A stretch of 64,000 nucleotides of DNA from NCBI GenBank assembly GCA_002346545.1, contig DEAA01000072.1, forward strand, positions 2,773 to 66,772. Reading direction: 5' to 3'. Origin of the DNA: Acidobacteria bacterium UBA2994 (lineage in GTDB: Bacteria; Acidobacteriota; Vicinamibacteria; Vicinamibacterales; UBA8438). The position numbers and the translations under genes are program-made. The notes below the pieces were generated by a model, which saw nothing but the letters and a program-made list of their open reading frames with translations, made no database searches and was not told where the DNA came from. This document shows positions 43,467-50,894 of this stretch, piece after piece. Each line of letters begins with the position of its first letter. The first letter of the stretch is position 1.

Positions 43467-44318
43467 GTGACGACTAAATCTCAAGTGCTCGACGACAAGG
43501 ACCAAGATCGCATCGCCGCGAGTCTGCCATTCGTCGAAGCGTTGGCGCGCCGCATGGCGGCGTCGATGCCCCATTCGATTGACCTGGGAGACCTCGTGCA
43601 GGATGGCATGATCGGTCTTATCGACGCGGCGCATCGATTCGACGAAACGCGTGGCATCAAGTTCGAAACCTTTGCAGAACGTCGCGTCCGGGGCGCGATG
43701 ATCGATGCTCTACGGCGTGATGCCTGGCCGCGCGGTATACGGCGGGTGCGGCGGGAGTTGGAGGCAGCTCGCGAGAAGCTGCGACATGAGATGGGCGCGG
43801 AGCCCTCGCTGGCTGAGCTGGCCGAACATATGGGCTCAGATGAAGCACGCCTGGGTCGGACGATCGTCCGTATCAATACCATCGAGTCGACATCGCCGAT
43901 GGCCAACGTCGACGCGGTCAGCGGTGTCAATCTGCCGCCGGTCATGGTGCCACCTGAGAGGCCGACGCCCGACAAGGCCTGCGAGCGCGGAGAGGTGGCC
44001 TCGCGGGTCAGAGACGCGATCAAGGCGTTGCCCTGGCGCGAGCGGAAGGTGATCGGGCTGTACTACTACGGCGAGGTCACCATGAAGCAAATCGGCCAGG
44101 AGATCGGCGTCAACGAGTCTCGTGTTTCGCAGCTGCATGCGCGTGCCGTGCAGCGGCTCCGCAAAATCCTTGGCCCTGACCTCAAGCCAGAGCAAGTGGC
44201 GACGGCGATGACCGCGGCTACACTCAAGAAGCAGCCGAAGCGGGTGCTAAAGATGGCTAAGGCCCGGTTGTCACCGCGACGCGGCCAGGCGGCCGAGGCG
44301 GTGGCCGTAGCGGGCTAG
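43467..44318 (+). CDS. RNA polymerase sigma factor, FliA/WhiG (sigma-28) type
   Basis: 283 residues. Region 2 (LPFVEALARRMAASMPHSIDLGDLVQDGMIGLIDAAHRFDETRGIKFETFAERRVRGAMIDALRRDAWPRGIRR) is diagnostic of the FliA group. Region 3 follows (EPSLAELAEHMG). Region 4 has the HTH (MKQIGQEIGVNESRVSQLHARAVQRLRK). A basic C-terminal tail of about 50 residues (KKQPKRVLKMAKARLSPRR) is beyond the usual end. Start GTG. No flagellar gene is in the window, so the regulon is unknown. Expression probably depends on sigma-54. Confidence 0.92.
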   Translation: MTTKSQVLDDKDQDRIAASLPFVEALARRMAASMPHSIDLGDLVQDGMIGLIDAAHRFDETRGIKFETFAERRVRGAMIDALRRDAWPRGIRRVRRELEAAREKLRHEMGAEPSLAELAEHMGSDEARLGRTIVRINTIESTSPMANVDAVSGVNLPPVMVPPERPTPDKACERGEVASRVRDAIKALPWRERKVIGLYYYGEVTMKQIGQEIGVNESRVSQLHARAVQRLRKILGPDLKPEQVATAMTAATLKKQPKRVLKMAKARLSPRRGQAAEAVAVAG

Positions 44319-44324
44319 TTCCGG

Positions 44325-45845
44325 TCAACGCAGCACGTCCTCGGTGACGCGCAGCAGATCCGTTAGACGGAACGGTTTCGGAAGCCAACGGCACCCGCTT
44401 TCGGTCAGGAACCGTTCCGCGTCCGTCCCGGCCACGTCGCCGGTGACGAAGACTACGTGCCGAGCCAGCCCCGGCTGCTCCTTCGAGAGCACCCGAAAGA
44501 ACGCTGGTCCGTCTAGCCTTGGCATCTTTAGGTCGCAGATCACCAGATCGAATCTGTCCTGCCGGATACGCTCGAGCCCCGCCTGGCCATCTTCGGCGTG
44601 CGCCACCTGATAGCCGGCGTCACGAAGGGCGTCGGTCACGGCGGTCGCGAGGGCCGGTTCGTCCTCCACCACGAGCACAGCCGAGCCGGCTGTGGCGGGC
44701 GGCGGCGGTACCGGCGGCGCGGCAGGACGGTGGTGGCCCGACGCTGCCGGAAAAGACACGAAAAACGACGCGCCCTCTGCGCCGGAGCGCAGCCAGATCT
44801 GGCCACCGTGTTCCTCGACGATTGCATATGCCATCGTGAGACCGAGGCCAGTGCCCTTGCCTACTGCCTTGGTGGTGAAGAAGGGATCGAAGATCTTACT
44901 CTGCGCCTCGTTGGGTACGCCCGGGCCATCGTCGCTGATCTCCAGCATCACCATCTCGGCTTCGTCGTCGTACCAGGTGCGGGTCACCAGCGTGCCCCGT
45001 CCGTGCGCTGCAAGCATCGCCTGCTCGGCGTTGATCACCAGGTTGAGCAACACTTGCTTGACCTGATGCGGATCGGCGAAGACCTGCGGCAAGCCACCCG
45101 CTAGGGCATCGATCGTCGTGACATTGGAGACCCGCTGCTCGTAAGCGCGTAACGCGAGGGTGTCTCGCACGATGACGTTCACATCAACGAGCGCGCGGGT
45201 TGTGTTGCGCTTCCGCGCGAACGTCAGCAAGTTCCTGACGATCTTGGCGGCTCGTTCGGCTTCGCTCAGGATGGTCTCGAGACCGTGGCGCGTCCCGGTA
45301 TCGACGTTGCGGCTGGCGAGACGTTCGGCCCAGGTAAGGATCGTCGCGAGGGGATTGTTGAGTTCGTGCGCCACGCCAGACACGGTTTGCCCGAGAGCAG
45401 CCATCTTCTCGGACTGCAAGAACTGTTGGCTGAGGTTGCGCCCTCGGTCTTCGAGCTTCCGTCGTTCGCTGACGTCGCGCAGGATAGCGTCGATCTGCGC
45501 CGGACCGCCGTCTGGATCCGGATGCAGCGTGGCGGTAACTTCGACCCAGACGGTGGTGTCGTCGGCTCGCCGCAATCGGAGCAGGTAGTCGGCGACAGCG
45601 CCGTCGCGGGTCAGCTCAGCGAAAAAGGCGTCGCGCGCCTGCGGGTCGACAAAACGATCGGCAGAAAAGGGGTGCACCGGCGGCGGAGACGCCGTCGGGT
45701 CGTAGCCGAACATCAGTTGCAGATGCGGGTTTACGCCAGTTGGGGGACCACCACCCTCCAGCGGACCGAGATAGACACCGGCTCGGACGGAACCGAACAG
45801 CCGGCCAAGCTCGGCCGCCTTGGGTCGGGGGCGCGACGGAGACAC
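44325..45845 (-). CDS. Hybrid histidine kinase (PAS - HisKA - HATPase - receiver)
   Basis: 506 residues, GTG start. A PAS/PAC-like sensor (about 10-130, ending DAILRDVSERRKLEDR) leads to HisKA with phospho-His160 (GVAHELNNPLATIL). The ATPase domain has N-box VLLNLVINAEQAM, G1 DDGPGVP, F-box FFTT, and G2 GTGLGL. A Pro-rich linker (PPVPPPPATAG) joins a C-terminal receiver with D438 (LVICDLKMPRL) and Lys in LPKPF. No transmembrane segment, so it is cytoplasmic. It converges with the sigma gene. With no HPt or output domain, its phosphate may pass to another protein, for example the lone H-box protein. Confidence 0.9.
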   Translation of the reverse strand: MSPSRPRPKAAELGRLFGSVRAGVYLGPLEGGGPPTGVNPHLQLMFGYDPTASPPPVHPFSADRFVDPQARDAFFAELTRDGAVADYLLRLRRADDTTVWVEVTATLHPDPDGGPAQIDAILRDVSERRKLEDRGRNLSQQFLQSEKMAALGQTVSGVAHELNNPLATILTWAERLASRNVDTGTRHGLETILSEAERAAKIVRNLLTFARKRNTTRALVDVNVIVRDTLALRAYEQRVSNVTTIDALAGGLPQVFADPHQVKQVLLNLVINAEQAMLAAHGRGTLVTRTWYDDEAEMVMLEISDDGPGVPNEAQSKIFDPFFTTKAVGKGTGLGLTMAYAIVEEHGGQIWLRSGAEGASFFVSFPAASGHHRPAAPPVPPPPATAGSAVLVVEDEPALATAVTDALRDAGYQVAHAEDGQAGLERIRQDRFDLVICDLKMPRLDGPAFFRVLSKEQPGLARHVVFVTGDVAGTDAERFLTESGCRWLPKPFRLTDLLRVTEDVLR

Positions 45846-45922
45846 GCGCGATTATAGCGGGCTACGGCGGGATCGGCGCGGCAGAGGGTGTACACACGGC
45901 CGGACGAGACGGGCGCGCCCCG

Positions 45923-46597
45923 CTAGTTAGCCGGCGCCGGAGGCGTCGGGGTGGCGTAGGCCGACTGGGAAGCGTACTTGGTCTTGACGGCTCGCTGGAT
46001 ATCGGAGGGGGAAGCGCCCAGGGCGTTCATCTGCATCGCGTCACGCGCGACAGCTAGGCAGTGGCTTCAAGTCATGCCGTGGGTGTCCCACGCCTCCACG
46101 GCGCCGTTCGGCGCCCGTCGATCGACGAAGCAGTCGGTGTTGCCAATGTGGCCGTCCGTCTGGCCACAGCCGCAGTAGCAAGGCACATAGTCAAGGATGT
46201 GCGGGTTCTTGGCCGCGAAGACGTAGGCCTGCTGCATCAGTTCCGGCGGTCCAGCCGCAGCCCGAGGCACATACGGTAACGGAGGCATCGGCAGGTCGTC
46301 GGGGAGTGGCGTGCGAGCCGCGGTCGTCGTTGGCTCCGCTTCCGCCGGCGCGGCGGCGCCTGGCGCCGCGGTCGTGCTCGACGGAGCGGCCGGCGCTGCG
46401 GTCTCGGTGGCCATTTGTGCAGACGCCGTCTGGGCCCCGTCAGTGTCCCCACTACCCGAGGACGAAGTGGCCATGTAGATGCCGCCCCCGGCCAGCGCCA
46501 CAGCCACCACGGCGATCAGCGGCCACGGGGCCCCGTTCGACGGTGGCTCGGCGACCGGAGTTGGCGCCGCTCGATTCCGATTCTTCTTCGAACCCAT
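45923..46597 (-). CDS. Candidate selenoprotein: membrane-anchored PCYCGC-domain protein with in-frame UGA (Sec177)
   Basis: If read to the first stop it is 176 residues; read through the TGA at 46067-46069 it is 224, ending at TAG 45923-45925. Residues 25-43 form a membrane helix; 45-108 are an Ala/Pro/Thr/Glu linker. The PCYCGC motif is at 139-144 (PCYCGCG), followed by Cys156. After the TGA the frame continues SHCLAVARDAMQMNALGA, then SPSDIQRAVKTKY, which matches what I recall of the family's C-terminus: Cys-x-x-Cys, a helix, and a short Ile-Arg helix ending in a KY. The TGA sits at the first position of that CxxC, giving U177-S-H-C180, a redox-type UxxC. A SECIS-like hairpin follows. A -10-like TAGAAT 7 nt before ATG suggests a leaderless mRNA. 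Function of the PCYCGC family is unknown; metal binding is likely. A nonsense mutation is the main alternative. Confidence 0.72.
46031..46053 (-). promoter_or_regulatory. Bacterial SECIS-like stem-loop after the in-frame UGA
   Basis: On the minus-strand RNA, UCGCG (46050-46046) pairs perfectly with CGCGA (46040-46036) around the 5-nt loop CGUGA. CUG (46053-46051) can pair with CAG (46033-46031) below a 2-nt bulge. The loop starts 21 nt after the UGA and has G at its second position followed by U. These values fit the described bacterial SECIS pattern (apical loop roughly 16-37 nt downstream, with a conserved G near the start of the loop). The element lies within coding sequence, as in bacteria. 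Confidence 0.65.
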
Positions 46598-47140
46598 TCG
46601 TCAGATTCTATCACCTGGCGTTCCGGACAACGCAGGCTGGAAAAGCAACGAGATGAACGATCTCCTCTAGACTGGCTGGGTTTCGGGGCGGTCGACCCGT
46701 TCAGCCTGGAGCAATAGTGAGTGCGCTACGAGTCGTGCTTCGTGCGAACTCAAAACACTGATTTGGCTTTTTCCCGGTCTCGAATAGCCTATCCGAAGGA
46801 AGATCTTATCTCTGCCCCGCCTCATCTTCATCCTTATCTATGAAGACCGGGTCTTCAGGATTGTTGACGTCCACTTTGAGGCATCTAGCCGCGTCCTCCT
46901 CTATTTGCTTTATGAGCCTCCGGCGCTCGATGAACCGATCCCTCATCTCTTGGTCCACTTCCGGGCCCACAGGGTTTTGTCCCATTTAACTTCCACCAGA
47001 TTGAGTGAACACGAGTGAGTGTGCGTAGATTTCCCGCTTCTTGCTGGAGGGGTTCGCCGGCAGTGGGCGCCACCTCAGCGAGGTCCGCAATTTGAGATTC
47101 TGCCACTCTTAATAGAACCCAAGGCCGTTTGAGTTCGCAG
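46598..47140. other. Lower-GC gap between the PCYCGC gene and fabZ
   Basis: 543 bp. Apart from the 59-codon ORF at 46806-46985 there is no supported gene. It is visibly richer in A and T than its neighbours. It is bracketed by an exact 12-bp inverted repeat, TGCGAACTCAAA (46743-46754) and its complement (47128-47139). That is suggestive of a small inserted element, but I find no target duplication. Confidence 0.4.
46806..46985 (-). CDS. Small hypothetical protein (59 aa)
   Basis: A 59-residue ORF starting MGQNPVGPEVDQEMRDRF and ending IDKDEDEAGQR. GGAAG lies 5 nt before the ATG. It is highly charged, probably helical in the middle (ERRRLIKQIEEDAARC) and acidic at the C-terminus, with a single Cys. 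Codons such as AGA, ATA and CAA are commoner than in the surrounding genes, which fits recent acquisition. No family recognised. An ORF of similar size upstream in another frame ends directly before the ATG but has no convincing start. Confidence 0.45.
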   Translation of the reverse strand: MGQNPVGPEVDQEMRDRFIERRRLIKQIEEDAARCLKVDVNNPEDPVFIDKDEDEAGQR

Positions 47141-47587
47141 TCAGGCGGTGCCGAGGGCGAACGTCATCCGGCCTTCCAGTACCACCTCACCCCCCGTAGT
47201 CGCGGTGCCATGGAGCTGGCCCATCCGGCGCCGGAGTCGTTTGACGTTGACCTCGATGTTGACGACGTCGCCGGGGTAGGCGGGTCGCCGATACCGGACC
47301 CGCTCGATTCCGGCGATGTAGATTAGCTTCTCGCGGTTCTCCGGCTTGGCCAGGATCAGGATGGCCCCAACTTGGGCCACCGCCTCCGTGAGGATCGTCG
47401 GCGGCAGCGCTGGCCGCTCGCCTGGGCGACGAGCCAGGCACTGTTCGTTGAGCGAGACATTCTTGATCCCAACGATCCGCTTGTCCTCCTCGAATTCGGT
47501 GATGCGGTCAACGAGCAAGAAGGGATACCGGTGAGGCAGGATCCGCTCGATGGCGGTATAGTCGAGCGGCAGACTGAGCGGCTCCAT
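47141..47587 (-). CDS. FabZ-like 3-hydroxyacyl-ACP dehydratase family protein lacking the catalytic His
   Basis: 148 residues of hot-dog fold: YTAIERILPHRYPFLLVDRI at the N-terminus and YIAGIERVRYRRPAYPGDVVNIEV in the second half are clear FabZ signatures. The active-site loop, normally NExxFxGHFPGxPxxPGV, reads NEQCLARRPGERPALPPTIL: the catalytic His of HFPG is Arg and there is one extra residue. The catalytic Glu is kept in LTEAVAQ. Either it is an inactive or altered dehydratase, or it hydrolyses or binds acyl thioesters. It is not clustered with lpx or fab genes. Confidence 0.85.
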   Translation of the reverse strand: MEPLSLPLDYTAIERILPHRYPFLLVDRITEFEEDKRIVGIKNVSLNEQCLARRPGERPALPPTILTEAVAQVGAILILAKPENREKLIYIAGIERVRYRRPAYPGDVVNIEVNVKRLRRRMGQLHGTATTGGEVVLEGRMTFALGTA

Positions 47588-47941
47588 CCTCCCAGTATAC
47601 CCGGCTGGTGGGGAGTGTCTCCGCCAGCGGGGGGGCGGGATTGTCTCCTGCGTCCGAAGAAGACCTGGTAAGAGGGGTCACGCGGAGTCGCCTATGCCCC
47701 ACGAGACGGGATGCGGCGATGCCAGCGCCTGCCTGAGTTAACGCACCCCGTTGACTCCGCGCGACCACCCCCCTTAGTTCAAAACGCGTACCGGATTGGT
47801 CCGGCCCTGGATTTAGGCCGAATTCACCCACCGGCCACGCGTACCGTCCTGTCCCGGTGACGCCCGGGTCCCCTGTGGAGTTCAGCCACCGACGTTCTGC
47901 AACTGGGTCGAGTTCGAATCTGAAGAAGCGCAGGTGCCGGC
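47588..47941. other. Intergenic region with a long nested inverted repeat
   Basis: About 350 bp upstream of fabZ and ahead of the PDZ remnant, no ORF supported. Bases 47676-47689 (GGTCACGCGGAGTC) pair with 47753-47766 at 13 of 14 positions. Inside, 47706-47715 (ACGGGATGCG) pairs with 47742-47751 at 9 of 10, and GGCG/CGCC closes the tip. The left outer arm is followed by a 16-nt bulge. Together this is a roughly 90-nt structured element that could be an RNA or a palindromic repeat unit. Confidence 0.45.
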
Positions 47942-48235
47942 TTGGTAATTGACCGGCTGTCGGAAATGATCTGTGGATTCGTGCCGGACGAGGACCGTGA
48001 CTACACGTTCGACTTAAACGTGGCTGGTGTCAGTCGCCCGCGCCTTGGGGTGAATGTGCAGGAACTCTCTTCGCACTCAGCCGATTACCTCGGCGTTGAG
48101 GACGGTTTATTGGTGACTCAGGTGCAGGAGGGTTCGGTGACTGCCGCGGCCGGCGTGCGTCAGCGGGGCTGTGGGGTTCCCGCCCCATGCCGTTCTACAG
48201 GCTCGTGCTGGAGCAGTCTGTTTCTCTACCCGTGA
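47942..48235 (+). pseudogene. PDZ-domain remnant
   Basis: The frame encodes RPRLGVNVQELSSHSADYLG followed by VEDGLLVTQVQEGSVTAAAGVR, the first two-thirds of a PDZ domain of the kind found in secreted acidobacterial proteins and HtrA-like proteases. The usual continuation (a GD-V-I strand and the last helix) is missing; after GVR the sequence becomes unrelated (QRGCGVPAPCRS). No upstream protease or signal peptide is present; a TGA lies 19 bp before the first possible start (TTG). Best read as a truncated, probably dead fragment. Confidence 0.6.
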
Positions 48236-49467
48236 GCCTCGGCTGGCGACACTTCGTCATTGTCTGCGGTTGGGGCCACCAGCGTGGTGAGCTGGGCGGC
48301 CAGAATGGCCACCGTCGCCTGTACGGCTGGGCTTGCCTCCCAGCCGTCGTGCAACTCCGCTGAGAGCACACCGACACACTGTTCTGACGCGAGCAGTGGC
48401 GCCGCGAGGGCACCGCTGCCGCCCTCGCTTCCTTCCACGACCTGCATCTGACCCGCCCGGTAGGCGGCGGCGGTCGCGTTGTCGCCATCTTCTGGGATGG
48501 CCCCCATGGCTGCGAGCGTCCGCGTTGGGTAGCCGTGTCCGAGGGCCGGTCGTAGCGTTGCGGTACGTGGGTCGCGCACCCAGATGATCAAACCGCTCGC
48601 GTTCATCAGATCGGCCGAGCGCGCCAGCAAACCCGCCAGATCGCCAGGGTCGGCCAGTCGGCCTAGGTCCGTGCACAGGTCGGCCGCCAGCCGAAGGTCC
48701 GGCATGGCGCCAGCGCTGGCCGCTGACGGCGCCTCTGTCTCGTCGGCCTGTGCAGCGCCAAGGTCGAGGTCCTCCAGCGTCAGCCGGTCCTCGCTCGACA
48801 GTGGGGCGGTCTCGCCGCTTGTCTCGATCGACGGCTCCTCCTGAGCTTCGTCGCTGAAGGGGGCTGCGCCGCTTCGTCGCAAGCCCGGCACCAACAGGAG
48901 CATCGCGAGGACACTGATACCGACGCCTCCGAGCAGTAGCTGCGTCTGCGTGGTCCGCGTCTGTCGCACCGTCTCGTTCCTCAACGTCCGCTCGGCGGAC
49001 CGAGCCAGGTCCACCTGGCTCGCGGCCCGTGCGGCCAGCTCCTGTCCATCGGTGAAGAGCAGGTCGGAAGCGAGCAGCAGCTGGTCGAGTGAAGTATGCT
49101 CGCGCGCACGGCGGTCGATGGTTTCGAGCTCGGCCATCGTCGCGCTGACCGCGTCGAGCGCCTCGATCGACGTCGGACTAATGGCTAGTCGTCGAAGATT
49201 GTCGAGGCTGTCGGCCACGGTCGCAAGATGCTCGGTGACCTTGGAGGTCCAGTAGAGACGGTCCTGGCCTTCAGCTACGTACGCCTGCCCGGCCGCACGT
49301 AGATCAGCCAGCGTCAAGGTGAGCGTCCAGCTGAGGTCGGTGAAGGCCCGTTCGACGTTCTGCTCGCCGTCCAGGGTTAGTTCGGCGAGTCGGATCTGAT
49401 GCGCGAGGAAAGACAGCACCGTCAGGGTCCCAACCACGACCGTGACCCGCATCCAGCGACGTGCCAT
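48226..49467 (-). CDS. Membrane sensor with a periplasmic helical domain and cytoplasmic GAF domain
   Basis: 413 residues. Two membrane helices (about 8-24 and 173-193, LLLGGVGISVLAMLLLVPGL) flank a helical extracytoplasmic domain (about 30-170), similar in plan to CHASE3 sensors. After an acidic linker, a GAF domain spans about 255-400 (DLCTDLGRLADPGDLAGLLARSADLMNASGLIIWV, ending TVAILAAQLTTL). There is no kinase, cyclase or HTH output, so it must signal through a partner or the output was lost. Its start and the divergent YegS-like start are about 65 bp apart. Confidence 0.8.
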   Translation of the reverse strand: MARRWMRVTVVVGTLTVLSFLAHQIRLAELTLDGEQNVERAFTDLSWTLTLTLADLRAAGQAYVAEGQDRLYWTSKVTEHLATVADSLDNLRRLAISPTSIEALDAVSATMAELETIDRRAREHTSLDQLLLASDLLFTDGQELAARAASQVDLARSAERTLRNETVRQTRTTQTQLLLGGVGISVLAMLLLVPGLRRSGAAPFSDEAQEEPSIETSGETAPLSSEDRLTLEDLDLGAAQADETEAPSAASAGAMPDLRLAADLCTDLGRLADPGDLAGLLARSADLMNASGLIIWVRDPRTATLRPALGHGYPTRTLAAMGAIPEDGDNATAAAYRAGQMQVVEGSEGGSGALAAPLLASEQCVGVLSAELHDGWEASPAVQATVAILAAQLTTLVAPTADNDEVSPAEAHG

Positions 49468-49532
49468 CCTGGGCGATTATTATAGCATTGGCATCCAGGC
49501 CTACTGAGGATTCGTCACGCCAGAGCCCCGCG

Positions 49533-50429
49533 ATGTCCGCGTCGCCGATCGCTGTCGTCATCAACCCGAACGCCGGGCCCTCGTCGCGTCGTTCGTCGCG
49601 TGCAGACATGCGGGCGTTGGCCCAGCGGGCGAGTGACGCGGCCGGGCTTGTCCATACCGTTGTGTTCACCGAGCGTGGCGGGCATGCCCGGGAGCTCGCC
49701 GCCGATCTGTCCGACCGGGGCTATTCTCCCGTCGTAGCGTGGGGCGGCGACGGCACTGTCAACGAAGTGGCCGGGGCGCTGGTCCACCGGCCGACGGTGC
49801 TCGGCATCGTCCCGGCCGGTTCCGGAAATGGTCTCGCCCGGGAGCTCGGTATCAGCCTGCGTCCACGCGACGCGATGCGGATCGCGGCCCAGGGTGCCGA
49901 CCGTCGGATTGATGCGGGGGAGCTCGGTGGCCGCTACTTTGTCAACGTGGGCGGGGTGGGGCTGGCGGCCTCGGTGGCGGAGCTGTTTAGCCACTTGTCT
50001 GGTCGCGGACTACGGACGTACATGCAAGCCACCGTGGCCAAGGTGCTGTCGTATCGCGCGGAACGCTACCGGCTCGAGTTCGAGGACGCCACTGAGGAAC
50101 AGGAGGCGCTGATTATCGAGATTGCCAACGGGCGGCAGTATGGTAACGGCGCGCTGATCGCGCCCGGCGCGCTGCTGGATGATGGACGGCTGGAGGTGGT
50201 GACGGTAGGACCAATGGGTCTGCCACGGATCGCCTGGAGCGTGCCCCGGCTTCTTGCCGGGTCGATCGACAGGCATCCTCTGGTGAAGACCCGCTCGGTC
50301 TCCTCCGTGACGCTGAGCTCGAATACGCTTATGCCGTTTCACGTGGATGGTGAGCCGATGCCCGCCCAGTCAACCCTGACGGCCCGCGTCCATCCGAACG
50401 CGCTCAACGTCCGCGTACCACGTACCTAA
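49533..50429 (+). CDS. Diacylglycerol/lipid kinase family protein (YegS/DgkB-like)
   Basis: 298 residues. Motifs of the lipid kinase family: VVINPNAGPSSRR, the nucleotide site VAWGGDGTVNEVAG, and VPAGSGNGLARELG. The C-terminal beta domain includes NGRQYGNGALIAPGALLDDGRLEVV and FHVDGEP. Likely phosphorylates diacylglycerol or a related lipid. ATG 49533 chosen because the upstream in-frame extension would overlap the divergent sensor gene. Substrate not predictable. Confidence 0.88.
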   Translation: MSASPIAVVINPNAGPSSRRSSRADMRALAQRASDAAGLVHTVVFTERGGHARELAADLSDRGYSPVVAWGGDGTVNEVAGALVHRPTVLGIVPAGSGNGLARELGISLRPRDAMRIAAQGADRRIDAGELGGRYFVNVGGVGLAASVAELFSHLSGRGLRTYMQATVAKVLSYRAERYRLEFEDATEEQEALIIEIANGRQYGNGALIAPGALLDDGRLEVVTVGPMGLPRIAWSVPRLLAGSIDRHPLVKTRSVSSVTLSSNTLMPFHVDGEPMPAQSTLTARVHPNALNVRVPRT

Positions 50430-50470
50430 CACCGCCGCCTGGTAATCCGGGGTTGATCCGGGCTGAATGC

Positions 50471-50887
50471 CTAGGTCCAGCCCCAGGTTCGGGTGTCTTC
50501 GTCCCAGATGGCATAGCAGTCTTGCGCGATGCCCGTTTCGAGGAAAGGGACGGGCATGAACGACATCGATCCCACTGGCGCTTCGAGCGGTGTGCCGTCG
50601 CGTACCCAAACGGAACGGATGTTGCCCCGCAGCTCCCCCTCAGTGACCAGCTCGACGACGTCCAGCTGGACTTGCCATTGGGCGGTGTCCCCCTGTCCAT
50701 CAGGGCCGCTGAAAGTCAGGGTGTCGCCGTTCCTAGTCATGCCGCTGACACCGCCCACACTTTCGATCTGGGCGACAAAGGAATCCTTCAGATTGGTGTC
50801 GTTCGGCTCGACCGCGCACCCCGTCAGCCCTGCGGCGGTCATCACGAGGGCTGGCGCCAGCAGTCGCGGGAACGGCTGACTCGTCAC
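50471..50887 (-). CDS. Predicted lipoprotein downstream of DsbD
   Basis: 138 residues from GTG 50887, 7 bp after the dsbD stop. Lipoprotein signal with lipobox LTGC (LLAPALVMTAAGLTGC). The mature part is a small beta-rich domain (LTFSGPDGQGDTAQWQVQLDVVEL, GNIRSVWVRDG) with one further Cys (QDCYAIW). No family recognised. Coupling to dsbD suggests an envelope role. Confidence 0.8.
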   Translation of the reverse strand: MTSQPFPRLLAPALVMTAAGLTGCAVEPNDTNLKDSFVAQIESVGGVSGMTRNGDTLTFSGPDGQGDTAQWQVQLDVVELVTEGELRGNIRSVWVRDGTPLEAPVGSMSFMPVPFLETGIAQDCYAIWDEDTRTWGWT

Positions 50888-50894
50888 GCCCACC

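Noticed and set aside
46842..46858. Palindrome TGAAGACC-G-GGTCTTCA
   Set aside because: It lies inside the 59-codon ORF and one such short palindrome is expected by chance in a window this long.
47007..47106. Minus-strand frame beginning MAESQIADLAEVAP
   Set aside because: Overlaps the 59-codon ORF in another frame, lacks a clear ribosome-binding site, and shows no family features.
50335..50350. parS-like CGTTTCACGTGGATGG
   Set aside because: Only about 11 of 16 match the consensus, one half is broken, and the bases encode the conserved FHVDGEP of the lipid kinase.
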